Below the pieces are notes generated by a model. That model worked only from the letters and a program-made list of their open reading frames with translations, was not told the origin of the DNA and did not search any database. This document shows positions 35,900 through 44,918 of a DNA stretch of 64,000 nt, one piece after another. Each line of letters begins with the position of its first letter. The first letter of the stretch is position 1. The position numbers were made by a program, and so were the translations under genes. Origin of the DNA: JADJYF01 sp965278995 (GTDB lineage: Bacteria; Pseudomonadota; Gammaproteobacteria; Ga0077536); assembly GCA_965278995.1 (NCBI GenBank), contig OZ257136.1, forward strand, positions 1,054,001-1,118,000. Reading direction: 5' to 3'.

Positions 35900-36823
35900 T
35901 TAAACCCATGTGAGTCGCGCGAAAAGCAGGGATGCGGGTACTGTCGGGTCGTCGGCATCAGTCACCGCCAGCACCTCGATGGCACCGTTCTCGCGCCAGG
36001 CGTGGAGTCCCTCGAGTTTGTAGGGTTGCGAGAGCGTTTCAAGGTGCCGTAAACGACCGCTGGCATCAATGAGACCGACAGCCGCGCCAGCGCAGCGGCC
36101 GTCCTGATAACTGTTGTCGGTATCTTCGGCGACTGCGGTGAACACGAGCTCGCCGCCAGCCAGGACACTGACGTCGGTAAAACACAGCGGCACTCCGTTG
36201 ATGGTACCAAGCGTATGCCATTCAATTGCGCGCGGAGTGACTGTCGGCAGGCTCGCGTCGGTGCTCAACGCCGCTAGTAGTGGTGCCAGTACGTAGCGGA
36301 TGACGGCATTCGCTGATGCCCCCTTGTTGCCTCGCTGCAGCAGAATCAATTCATTGCCATGGACAGCAGCACCTTCGATGTTGAGATCCTCGAACACATC
36401 GGCCAGGCCGGCGTACAGCGCCGAACAGTCAATGGTCGAGGGCTGTGCCGTCAGCGCACCGGCGGCATCGATTGCGAGCAGGCTGCCTCGATTGCGTCGG
36501 CGCTTGGATCCGGAGCCGAGCGCGAGCAGCGCGCCTTGCGGGTGGCCGGCGAACGGCGGCAGCCGGGTCAGCGCTTCGAGGTCCGGCTTGTGGCGTTTGC
36601 GTTTTTCGAGGTCTTTCGGCAACTCGCCGTCGAACAGACGGTGGAGTTGTCCCGGGGCACTTCCGCGAGCTGCGAATATACCTAGATGCAGTTCGTCGTC
36701 GGCGACCACATAGAGTCTGTCGTCCGACTGCACCAACCCGCTGGCTGCAGTCAGAAAGGACGGTTTGCCCGGAGCGGCAGGCGCGTCGAGTATGAGCTGG
36801 CGCCGACACTGAAAATCGAGCAT
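35900..36823 (-). CDS. Hypothetical protein, beta-propeller-like (DUF6929-like)
   Basis: This 307-residue protein has repeated strands with small Asp/Gly turns (SDDRLYVVADDELHL, PQGALLALGSGS, ELILLQRGNKG, GELVFTAVAEDTDN, GAIEVLAVTDADD), resembling a beta-propeller or SdiA-regulated/esterase-like phytase fold. No signal peptide or catalytic motif was found. It is cytosolic by appearance. The name is uncertain; family assignment is by resemblance. Confidence 0.5.
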   Translation of the reverse strand: MLDFQCRRQLILDAPAAPGKPSFLTAASGLVQSDDRLYVVADDELHLGIFAARGSAPGQLHRLFDGELPKDLEKRKRHKPDLEALTRLPPFAGHPQGALLALGSGSKRRRNRGSLLAIDAAGALTAQPSTIDCSALYAGLADVFEDLNIEGAAVHGNELILLQRGNKGASANAVIRYVLAPLLAALSTDASLPTVTPRAIEWHTLGTINGVPLCFTDVSVLAGGELVFTAVAEDTDNSYQDGRCAGAAVGLIDASGRLRHLETLSQPYKLEGLHAWRENGAIEVLAVTDADDPTVPASLLFARLTWV

Positions 36824-36935
36824 GTCAGACCTGGTTTAAATGACGGTGGCGCTTATCATCGCAGAGCCGGCGCGCGCGGTCATCGCTGGCGCCCGTGTAC
36901 GACCCCGCTCCGCGACAGTGGCCTCCAGGGCGCCC

Positions 36936-37763
36936 TCAGCTGCTCATGCGGAAAAACGCTTCGCTCGCGCTGTCGGCCGGAAAAAACGTCTCGACGCGGA
37001 TTTCGTCAGTGGTAATGTCGGCCGGCGTGCCGAAAGTCGAAATCATGCTGAACAGGCGCAATTCGCCGGCGTCGCCGCCGAGCGCGAGCGGCAGGACCGG
37101 CGGCAGCGAGAGCGTCGACAGGTTGTTATGCCAGTGCGCCGGCACGCTCGGATCGCGACGCAGCTCGGCAAGAAAAGCCTGGATGCCGGGACTGCTGTTG
37201 GCGAGCGTCTCGCGGTAGGCGCGCAACAGCATGATGGCGCCAACTTCGTCGAAATTGCGGATGTACGGGCGGGCGCCCGCGGCATGAAAGGTCAATCGCA
37301 GCAGATTGCGCCCGCCATCCGGGCAGCACGCCAGCCATACATCCGCGGGATCGCCAAACAGACTCATCAGGCGGACAAAAGCGCGGTTCTCCATCAGCAG
37401 ATTGAAGTCCCGATCGACGACGACAGCAGGATACGGTTCGTGGTGATTCAGCATCCGTGTGAGCGCATCCTGCACCGGTGCCATATCCGCTTCGGCAAGT
37501 CCACGCTGACGATAAAACGGCGCGAATCCGGCGGCCTGTAACAGCGTGTTGCGCTCACGGAGCGGGATTTCCAATGCTTCGGACAATTGCATCACCATCT
37601 GCTGACTGGGGCGGGCACGCCCCGATTCGAGGAAGCTCAAGTGGCGCTGCGAGACTTCCGAATGCAGCGCGAGATCGAGCTGGCTCAACTTCCGCTGCGT
37701 GCGCCATTGGCGCAACAGGCCCCCGAAAGCGAGTTCGGGGATGGTGATGGTCATCTCAGGCAT
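36936..37763 (-). CDS. XRE-family regulator with MmyB-like ligand-binding domain
   Basis: This 275-residue transcription factor has an N-terminal Cro/CI helix-turn-helix (FGGLLRQWRTQRKLSQLDLALHSEVSQRHLSFLESGRARPS, about 13-55) and the C-terminal MmyB-like ligand domain (near 100-260) beginning YPAVVVDRDFNLL. Such regulators bind a fatty-acid-like ligand in Streptomyces homologues. The ATG at 37763 is preceded by GGAG 6 bases away. It is oriented like the flanking acyl-CoA ligase gene 132 bases upstream and may regulate it. Confidence 0.88.
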   Translation of the reverse strand: MPEMTITIPELAFGGLLRQWRTQRKLSQLDLALHSEVSQRHLSFLESGRARPSQQMVMQLSEALEIPLRERNTLLQAAGFAPFYRQRGLAEADMAPVQDALTRMLNHHEPYPAVVVDRDFNLLMENRAFVRLMSLFGDPADVWLACCPDGGRNLLRLTFHAAGARPYIRNFDEVGAIMLLRAYRETLANSSPGIQAFLAELRRDPSVPAHWHNNLSTLSLPPVLPLALGGDAGELRLFSMISTFGTPADITTDEIRVETFFPADSASEAFFRMSS

Positions 37764-37895
37764 GGGACACTCCGGACCAAACGTCGGCAGCTGGCCGATG
37801 TCACTACGATACGCGTTACCTGTGGCGCGACAATTACGTCGGAGGTTATCGCGGCCTGCGCATTGCAAGGTTGCGGGAACAGTGACTAGCGGCGC

Positions 37896-39458
37896 TCAGT
37901 TGACGTTCCGCGTCTTGCCTGCCCAATACGGCGCACGGAGTTCGCGACGCAGGATCTTGCCGGACGGGTTGCGCGGCAGCGCGTCAACGAAGTCGACCGA
38001 TTTCGGTACTTTGAAGCCGGCAATACGCGTCCTCGCGAAAGCGATGAGTTCGTCGGCATTGGCGGTCGCACCAGGCTTCAGTACGACGACGGCCTTCACC
38101 GACTCGCCCCAGCGCTCATCCGGAATGCCGATGACCGCAACATCGGCGACTGCAGCGTGACCGAAAAGCGCGTTCTCGACTTCAGCCGGGTAGACGTTCT
38201 CGCCACCCGAAACGATCATGTCCTTGACGCGGTCGTGGATGTAGAGATAACCCTGCTCGTCGAAAAAGCCGGCGTCGCCGGTATAAAACCAGCCGTCGCG
38301 GATGGCGTCGGCGGTCGCGTCCGGTCGTTTCCAATAGCCTTTCATCACGACGCCGTGACGGATGACGATTTCGCCGACGTCGCCGCACGGCACGGCACGA
38401 CCATCGGCGCCACGGATTTCTATCTCGATGCCGGGGTAAGCGGTACCGCAGGAGCGCAGTTTGTTCTCGGCGTGGGCGGGCGGCAGCAGGCAGGTGCCGG
38501 CACCCGAGGTTTCAGTCAAACCGTAGAGGCCGAAGAAGTTGCACTTGAATATCTCCTGTGCTGATTTCAATAGTTCCTCGGCGATGGGTGACGCACCGTA
38601 GAACAGTTTACGCAGCGAGGAGAAGTCGACTGCACCGATACGCGGGTGTTGGGTCAGGATGAGGATCACGGCCGGCACGAACAGCGCGTAAGTGACTCGA
38701 TAGCGTGGAATGAAATCGAGAATCGCGTTGGGGTCGACTTCCTTCATGATGAGGTTGGTGGCGCCCTGGCCGAGCGCGAAGATGCCCATGTTGGCGCCCG
38801 CGACATGGAATACCGGCATGCAGGTCAAGGTGACTGCACCGGCATCGAACAGTCCCCATTGCGCAGCTTCTGCGACGCCGAACAGCGCGCGGAAGTTTGC
38901 GTTGGTCAATTGCACGCCTTTCGGGTGCCCCGTCGTGCCGCTGGTATACAGCTGCACGACGTCGTCTTCGAGAGCCGCCGGCAGCTGAGGGTCGGTATCG
39001 TTCTGGCGATCGCGCCAGACATCGAACGCCGGCCAGTCCGGTAGTCCGTCATCCAGCGCGATGACTCGACGTAATCCAGCGCAGGCAGCCAGCAGCTGCT
39101 CGACCAGTCCATAGTAGTCGGCGCCGACGAACAGCGTTTCGCATTCGGCGTCGTTCAGGATATAGGCAATCTCCGGAACAGCGAGCCGCCAGTTGATGCC
39201 GACGACAACCACCCGCGCCTTGCAGGCGCCGAAAAGCAGCTCGAAGTAGCGGTCCGAATTCTTGCCGAGAAAGCCGATTCGGGCCTGCGAACGATGACCA
39301 TCGGCCAGCAATCCGTTGGCGACCTGGCTGGTATGACGGTCGAAGTCGGCGAAGCTCGTGTAGCGTTCATCGAAAATCTGCGCGGTCTGAGCGCCATGTA
39401 CACGTGCTTGATGTCGCGGGATATCCGCCAGCGACTGGATCTGATCGAGATCGAACAC
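37896..39458 (-). CDS. Fatty-acid/acyl-CoA ligase (AMP-dependent)
   Basis: This 520-residue adenylate-forming enzyme activates a carboxylic acid with ATP and CoA. Core motifs are LYTSGTTGHPKGVQLTN (P-loop-like), YGLTETSGAGT, and YTGDAGFFDEQGYLYIHDR; the catalytic Lys sits near the C-terminus in RNPSGKILRREL. The GTG start is preceded by GGAGGGGGAG. It probably activates medium- or long-chain fatty acids for beta-oxidation. Confidence 0.88.
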   Translation of the reverse strand: MFDLDQIQSLADIPRHQARVHGAQTAQIFDERYTSFADFDRHTSQVANGLLADGHRSQARIGFLGKNSDRYFELLFGACKARVVVVGINWRLAVPEIAYILNDAECETLFVGADYYGLVEQLLAACAGLRRVIALDDGLPDWPAFDVWRDRQNDTDPQLPAALEDDVVQLYTSGTTGHPKGVQLTNANFRALFGVAEAAQWGLFDAGAVTLTCMPVFHVAGANMGIFALGQGATNLIMKEVDPNAILDFIPRYRVTYALFVPAVILILTQHPRIGAVDFSSLRKLFYGASPIAEELLKSAQEIFKCNFFGLYGLTETSGAGTCLLPPAHAENKLRSCGTAYPGIEIEIRGADGRAVPCGDVGEIVIRHGVVMKGYWKRPDATADAIRDGWFYTGDAGFFDEQGYLYIHDRVKDMIVSGGENVYPAEVENALFGHAAVADVAVIGIPDERWGESVKAVVVLKPGATANADELIAFARTRIAGFKVPKSVDFVDALPRNPSGKILRRELRAPYWAGKTRNVN

Positions 39459-39665
39459 GGCTCCCCCTCCGCCTGTGACCGGGCAGCAGTGTACCGAATA
39501 GCGGCGGAAACTGAACCGGGTGCGACGGCCCGGGCACCCATCGTGTTAGTGTGGGGCATTGCGGCAGCGGGTCGCGGGCGTCGAGTTGTGGGAGCGAGAC
39601 GAATGTCGAGGTCTACCGAGAGCAGCCTGCGGCGCATCGCACGATACTGCCCTGCGAGATGCCCA

Positions 39666-40163
39666 ATGCGACAGATTGCCCCCTGGCGGGCCGGACCAAT
39701 CCTGCTGTTGTCATTGCTAGCGCTGCTCGCCTGCAGCGAGGATCAGGCGCCCGTCAGCGCCGCGCCGCCGCACCCGTGGATCAAAGCACCTCAAGTCGCC
39801 GATCCGCAATCCGTTACGCTGCCGGCCTGGCTGGTCTATCGCGTTGATGCCAAGGTGATGGCGGAAGCCGTCGCCGAGCTCAAACACGAGCCCTACATTC
39901 AAATCAGCCCAAGCATGGCCAGCCACTATGTCCAGTCCGATGTCACGGTGCCGATGGAGATGCGCCCGTTCCTGGTCCGCGCCCTCGATGCGGGGCACTC
40001 CGAGATAAGCGTCGTGCAGTCGCTGCAGGGTTTGTGGACGCGCACCATTGGCGGCGACGGCTCGCCGCCCCAGGCGCAGCCACTGGTCGTACTGCTCGAT
40101 CCGACCCCCGTCGATATCTTCGTTACGGTCGAAGCGTCGCCACCGCCCAAGAATGGTGGCTGA
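39666..40163 (+). CDS. Probable lipoprotein, unknown function
   Basis: This 165-residue protein has a short basic N-terminus and a hydrophobic stretch ending in a lipobox: GPILLLSLLALLAC then SED. Signal peptidase II should cleave before Cys23 and leave an outer- or inner-membrane-anchored lipoprotein. The rest (about 140 residues) shows no known domain. The ATG at 39666 gives a normal lipoprotein signal; an in-frame ATG at 39603 with GGGAG upstream is possible but would give a long n-region. A class III aminotransferase follows. Confidence 0.65.
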   Translation: MRQIAPWRAGPILLLSLLALLACSEDQAPVSAAPPHPWIKAPQVADPQSVTLPAWLVYRVDAKVMAEAVAELKHEPYIQISPSMASHYVQSDVTVPMEMRPFLVRALDAGHSEISVVQSLQGLWTRTIGGDGSPPQAQPLVVLLDPTPVDIFVTVEASPPPKNGG

Positions 40164-40249
40164 ACCGAAAGGCCGCGCCGTTTATCTCGGCGTCGTCACG
40201 ACTGCTAGAATGGCTCGACCATTCGCAAGTACAGCAAAGGAGACCGGTA

Positions 40250-41644
40250 GTGACGATACAGTCCGGAAGCATGGCGGCACGCGACCTCGACAGCATGTTG
40301 CATCCTCAGACGCATCTCGCGCAGCACTCCCGCAAAGGGCCGATGATGCTGAAGCGCGCCGAAGGCGTCTATATGTACGACGACCAGGGCAAACAGTATC
40401 TCGAAGGGCTGGCTGGACTGTGGTGCACGGCGCTCGGCTACGGCAACGAAGAGCTGGCGCGCGCCGCTTACGATCAGATGAAAGAACTCTCTTACGCCCA
40501 GCTGTTCGCGAGCAAGAGCCACGAAGTCGGAATACTGCTGGCCGAGAAGTTGAAAGCGATGGTGCCTCTGTCGCACTCCAAGGTGTTTTTCGGCAATTCC
40601 GGATCAGATGCCAACGACACTCAGATCAAGCTGGTCTGGTATTACAACAATGTGCTCGGGCGCCCGAACAAGAAAAAAATCATCGGTCGCGTCAAAGGCT
40701 ATCACGGCATCACGCTCGCATCCGGCAGCCTGACCGGTCTCGCCGTCTCGCATAAAGGGTTCGACCTGCCGCTCGCCGGTGGCCGTTTCCTGCATACCGA
40801 TCTGCCGCACTACTGGCGATGCGCGGAGGCCGGGGAGAGCGAAGAGAGTTTCGCCAGCCGCCTGGCCAGCAATCTCGAAGCGCTGATCCTGAAGGAGGGC
40901 CCGGAGACGGTGGCCGCATTCATTGCCGAACCGATCATGGGCGCCGGTGGTGTGGTGCTGCCGCCGCGGACCTACTTCGAAAAAGTGCAGGCCATCCTCA
41001 AGAAGTACGATGTGCTGTTCATCGATGACGAAGTGATTACCGGCTTTGGCCGCACCGGAAAAGCCTTCGGCGCCGATACCTATCACCTGCAACCGGATAC
41101 GATTTCACTGGCCAAGGCGCTGACCTCGGCGTATCAGCCGCTCAGCGCGGTCGTGATCAAAGACGACATCTTCCAGGCGTTTGTCGATGCCGCAGACGAA
41201 TGGGGCATGTTCGGTCATGGTTTCACCTACAGCGGGCATCCAGTCGCCTGCGCCGTTGCGCTGAAGACGCTTGAAATCTACGAGCGCGATCGCCTGTTCG
41301 AACATGCCGCAAAGCTCGCACCGCAGTTCCAGGAGCGACTCGCGCGTTATCGCGATCATCCGCTGGTCGGTGAAGTGCGCGGCGTCGGTCTGATCGGCGC
41401 GATCGAACTTGTTGCCAATCGCACGACCAAGGCGGCTTTCGAACCAGCCGGCAAAGTCGGTGCTGAATGTCTCAATCACTGTCACGAGAACGGCCTGATC
41501 TGTCGCGCTATCGGCGATGTCATGGCGTTCTGTCCGCCGCTCATCATCACTTCGGCACAAGTCGATGAGCTGTTCGACAAATTCGATCGTGCGATGGCGG
41601 CTACGCTGGCCTGGGCTAACGGCGAAGGCCTGCTCGCAGCCTGA
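40250..41644 (+). CDS. Class III (omega) aminotransferase
   Basis: This 464-residue PLP enzyme has the class III pattern: GLAGLWCTALGYGNEELARAA, FFGNSGSDANDT, YHGITLAS, and the aldimine Lys in SLAKALTSAYQPLSA, with EVITGFGRTGKAF before it. AAAGGAGA lies 6 bases ahead of the GTG at 40250; in-frame upstream sequence has no homology. Its likely substrate is an omega-amino acid, amine or pyruvate-dependent acceptor. It ends just before the alpha/beta hydrolase. Confidence 0.9.
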   Translation: MTIQSGSMAARDLDSMLHPQTHLAQHSRKGPMMLKRAEGVYMYDDQGKQYLEGLAGLWCTALGYGNEELARAAYDQMKELSYAQLFASKSHEVGILLAEKLKAMVPLSHSKVFFGNSGSDANDTQIKLVWYYNNVLGRPNKKKIIGRVKGYHGITLASGSLTGLAVSHKGFDLPLAGGRFLHTDLPHYWRCAEAGESEESFASRLASNLEALILKEGPETVAAFIAEPIMGAGGVVLPPRTYFEKVQAILKKYDVLFIDDEVITGFGRTGKAFGADTYHLQPDTISLAKALTSAYQPLSAVVIKDDIFQAFVDAADEWGMFGHGFTYSGHPVACAVALKTLEIYERDRLFEHAAKLAPQFQERLARYRDHPLVGEVRGVGLIGAIELVANRTTKAAFEPAGKVGAECLNHCHENGLICRAIGDVMAFCPPLIITSAQVDELFDKFDRAMAATLAWANGEGLLAA

Positions 41645-41701
41645 GCGGGCAGTGCGCCCACCTGTTGCCAGCGCCATGCGCAGCGCTGTCGCAGTCCAGC
41701 G

Positions 41702-42505
41702 ATGATCGGGCCGTCAGTGGAGCGCGGGATACTGGCAGCGGCGGGCCAGTCGCTCGAATTCGAGCGACTGCCTGGCCTGCACCCCGGACCGACACTGGTG
41801 CTGCTGCACGAGGGCCTTGGCTGTGTTGCGTTGTGGCGGGATTTTCCGGCGCGCCTGGGCGCAGCCACTGGCCTGCCGGTATTCGTCTATTCGCGAGCCG
41901 GCTACGGTGGTTCCTCACCGATCAGCTTGCCGCGACCACTCGACTTCCATACACGCGAAGCGCGCGACGTACTGCCCGCCGTACTCTCCGCGGCTGGCAT
42001 CGATGACTGTGTACTGATCGGGCACAGCGATGGTGCCTCGATTGCGATTGTCTACGCTGGGCTGGCGTACGCCCCTCGGCTCCGTGCGCTGGTGCTCCTC
42101 GCGCCGCACGTCCTGACCGAAGACAAGACCCTGGCCACCATACGCGCGGCCCGGACTGCTTATGAACAGGGCCCGCTGCGCGAGCGTCTGCAGCGTCGTC
42201 ATGGCGCCAATGTCGACAACGCGTTTCGCGGCTGGTCGGAGTGCTGGCTCGATTCCGGTTTTCTCGACTGGAACATCGAGCACGCGCTCGATAGCATTTC
42301 GGTTCCGGTGTTGACCATACGCGGCAACGACGACCCATATTCAACAGCGGTCCACGTCGAGCGCATTGCGGCGGGTGTTACGGGTGGCGTGACCGCAGTC
42401 GCGCTGGCGGATTGCGGGCACGTGCCACAGGCCGAACAGACCGATGCCTGTCTGACCGCGATCGCTGATTTCGTAGCGAGATACGCGAACGCTCAGCCGG
42501 ATTGA
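41702..42505 (+). CDS. Alpha/beta hydrolase
   Basis: This 267-residue protein has the alpha/beta fold: LLHEGLGCVALWRDFP with the oxyanion turn, the nucleophile elbow GHSDGASIA (Ser), Asp in IRGNDDPYS, and His in ADCGHVPQAEQ. These give a full Ser-Asp-His triad. No lipase lid or signal peptide is visible. It overlaps the end of the convergent Nudix gene by 13 bases. Substrate unknown. Confidence 0.88.
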   Translation: MIGPSVERGILAAAGQSLEFERLPGLHPGPTLVLLHEGLGCVALWRDFPARLGAATGLPVFVYSRAGYGGSSPISLPRPLDFHTREARDVLPAVLSAAGIDDCVLIGHSDGASIAIVYAGLAYAPRLRALVLLAPHVLTEDKTLATIRAARTAYEQGPLRERLQRRHGANVDNAFRGWSECWLDSGFLDWNIEHALDSISVPVLTIRGNDDPYSTAVHVERIAAGVTGGVTAVALADCGHVPQAEQTDACLTAIADFVARYANAQPD

Positions 42506-43056
42506 GGTGTGTTTGAACCTGCCGCAAGTTGGAAGCGGCGGACTGCAGTACGCACCGAAGCAAGACCGAAATCGGCTATCACCAGGGTGGCCAGTGCCTG
42601 CCACTGCGCGGCGGCGACATCGTCGCCGGCGATGACCTGTGGTCGTTCCGCGCAGGCGAGATGAAAAAACAAGTCAGCAGTGGCGTATTCGACGTCGGCA
42701 AACAGATAGCGGTTCGGCGCCGAGAACAGATAGCACGGAGTGGCCGGCAAGACGTGCAGCGCGAGTTCTTCCGCCAGTTCGCGCGCAAGCGCTTGCTCCA
42801 GGGTTTCATCGGGGCCGACGAAGCCACCTGGCAGATCGAGCGTATTCTCCGCTGGCGCGTGCGCGCGTCGTGTCACCAGCAGATCGTCTCCGTGCGTGAT
42901 GAACGCGGCAACGCCGCAGGCAACGTTATGAAAATAGCGGAAACCGCAGCCGGTGCAGACGAACTCGAGTCCGGCAGGTGGACGAGCCACAATCAGTCCG
43001 CACTGCGGACAGTGACGAAACGGGGCGGTGACTGCGATTCTATCGCCTGAGTCCAT
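42493..43056 (-). CDS. Nudix hydrolase with N-terminal zinc ribbon
   Basis: This 187-residue protein has two CxxC pairs near the N-terminus (HCPQCGLIV and VCTGCGFRY), forming a zinc ribbon, then a Nudix domain whose box runs from GGFVGPDETL to RELAEELAL. The arrangement resembles NudC-like or other zinc-ribbon Nudix proteins; the SQPWPFPxS motif of NudC was not seen. Its ATG overlaps the stop of the SCO1-MauG gene (TGATG), so it is the last gene of that block. Confidence 0.88.
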   Translation of the reverse strand: MDSGDRIAVTAPFRHCPQCGLIVARPPAGLEFVCTGCGFRYFHNVACGVAAFITHGDDLLVTRRAHAPAENTLDLPGGFVGPDETLEQALARELAEELALHVLPATPCYLFSAPNRYLFADVEYATADLFFHLACAERPQVIAGDDVAAAQWQALATLVIADFGLASVRTAVRRFQLAAGSNTPQSG

Positions 43057-44897
43057 CAAGGAACGACCGATTCAGCCGGATTGCCGACAACGGCGCGACT
43101 CGCACGCTCAATCAATGCAGGGACTTGCGGACTGGTCAGGCTCTCGAGGAAGGCAACGAGATCCGAACGTTCAATTGCATTCAAACCGAGCGGCTTGATG
43201 AGCGGATCGAGACCGTCGTTCGGCACACCGCCGTCATCGTAGAAAGCGATGACATCGGCGAGCGTCGACAGCGAGCCGTCATGCATATACGGTCGGGTCA
43301 GGGCCACGTTGCGCAAGCTCGGAGTGCGGTATTTCCACCGATCAGCCGGCTGTTCGGTAATTTCGTAACGGCCCATATCGCTCGGGCGTCTTTCCGCAGA
43401 ATCGGCGACAGCGCGGAGATCGTAGGCGAGCGTCGTTCCCGGCGCGACTTCGGCGCGGCGCGATTCGCGCCGCGGTGCCATCGAGGCGAGAAAACCAAGG
43501 CCGGTATTGTGCAGCGCCTGATCGGTCAACAAAGCGCTGTCGGGACCGATGCTATGGCAGGCGGCACAGTGTGCCTTGCCGCGAAAGAGTGCGAGACCGC
43601 GAACGGCAGCCGGCGTCAACGCGTCAGCTTGTCTGCCGTATGTGTAGCGATCAAATGCGCTGTTGCCGGCTATCAGGCTGCGCTGATAGGCGGCGAGTGC
43701 GCGGCCCAGTGTTTCCATGCTGAGCGGCGCCTGGAAAGCAGCTTCGAAAGCACCGCGATAATTGGGTAAGCCGGCCAGATTGCTCAGTACATAGCCGACT
43801 GACGGATTGGCCATTTCGTTTCTGGCCAGCAGCGGCCCCCAGATCTGCTGTTCCAGGCGATCTTCGCGGGCATCATGAAATAGCGTTGCGAGAAAGCCGA
43901 CGTTGAGCAGAGTCGGCGCATTACGTTTGACGGTGCGACCTTCGACGCCGACAGCGGTCGCGATTTCGTTCGCTGTATACGCCTGTGCCGGCACGTGACA
44001 CATCGCGCAGGAAATAGTGCGGTTCAACGACAGACGGCGATCGAAAAACAAACGCTCGCCGAGCGCAATCTGTGCCGCAGTTGGCGTCGGCCCGTTCAGC
44101 ATTGCGGGCGATGGCAGCCCCAGCCAGGCATTGGCGGTGTGCGTCTCGTGGCTGGTGGTCGCGCTATCCTCCGAGTCGCCGAGCACAGTGCCATCCTCAG
44201 TTACCGACGGGACCAGGCCTTGCTCAAGAAGCAGCGTCTCGACGTCGGCTGCGAGGGTATCGGCGTGCAGAAAAGCGGTACTGTAGATATTGCGGATACG
44301 TTGCTGCGGGTCGATGAGAAAGACGCGCAGGATATGCGCAAACGCATGGCCCTGGGTTCGCTGAACCGATTGCTGATAGTTCGCCAGCGTCGAGGCCAGC
44401 GTCGTCGCTTCGGCCGTGGTGACGAAATCCCAGTCGATACCGGCCGGGCGGAATGAGTGTGCGTAACGTTCCAGCGTAGCCGGCGTATCGTGCTCGGGAT
44501 CGAAACTGAAACTGACCAGGCGCAGGCGCGCCGCGAGGTCTGCTTTGCCAGCCAGCCGGCGCGCCACCTGGCTCATCACGTAGGAAGCCAGCGGGCAACC
44601 GTTGACGTCGTCGCAGCTGGTATAAATGAAAGCAAGTATGGTGACGCGGTTGTCGAACAGTGTGTGCAGACGGTGTGCGGTGCCGTGCGAATCGATGATT
44701 GACGCGTCGGCTGCCGGACCGAGAGGCGGTAGCGCATAGCTGCCGGCAACGGGTGCGGGATACTGCAGGCCTGCATAGCCCGGAGCGCTGATGGCCGGCT
44801 GCCCAGGAGCGGTTTGGTGGGCCGCAGCGCTGAGCGCAAAAACGGTCAGCAAGAACAGACCGGGCGCCCTTAGCGACGCCCGGATCAGGAACGGCAT
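43056..44897 (-). CDS. SCO1/SenC domain fused to MauG-like di-haem cytochrome c peroxidase
   Basis: This 613-residue periplasmic protein combines two domains usually encoded separately. After a signal peptide, a thioredoxin-fold SCO1/SenC domain (about 60-230) has Cys95 and Cys101 in TSCDDVNGCPLA and His188; the spacing is CX5C where SCO normally has CX3C. The second half (about 265-600) is MauG/CcpA-like with haem-binding CAMCH (297-301) and CAACH (444-448). Its start is 21 bases after mtoX on the same strand. mtoX clusters in Hyphomicrobium encode SCO1 and MauG separately and are thought to mature the copper enzyme, so a fused maturation factor is inferred. Confidence 0.88.
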   Translation of the reverse strand: MPFLIRASLRAPGLFLLTVFALSAAAHQTAPGQPAISAPGYAGLQYPAPVAGSYALPPLGPAADASIIDSHGTAHRLHTLFDNRVTILAFIYTSCDDVNGCPLASYVMSQVARRLAGKADLAARLRLVSFSFDPEHDTPATLERYAHSFRPAGIDWDFVTTAEATTLASTLANYQQSVQRTQGHAFAHILRVFLIDPQQRIRNIYSTAFLHADTLAADVETLLLEQGLVPSVTEDGTVLGDSEDSATTSHETHTANAWLGLPSPAMLNGPTPTAAQIALGERLFFDRRLSLNRTISCAMCHVPAQAYTANEIATAVGVEGRTVKRNAPTLLNVGFLATLFHDAREDRLEQQIWGPLLARNEMANPSVGYVLSNLAGLPNYRGAFEAAFQAPLSMETLGRALAAYQRSLIAGNSAFDRYTYGRQADALTPAAVRGLALFRGKAHCAACHSIGPDSALLTDQALHNTGLGFLASMAPRRESRRAEVAPGTTLAYDLRAVADSAERRPSDMGRYEITEQPADRWKYRTPSLRNVALTRPYMHDGSLSTLADVIAFYDDGGVPNDGLDPLIKPLGLNAIERSDLVAFLESLTSPQVPALIERASRAVVGNPAESVVP

Positions 44898-44918
44898 GCA
44901 GGTTTAGCAGCCTGTCGC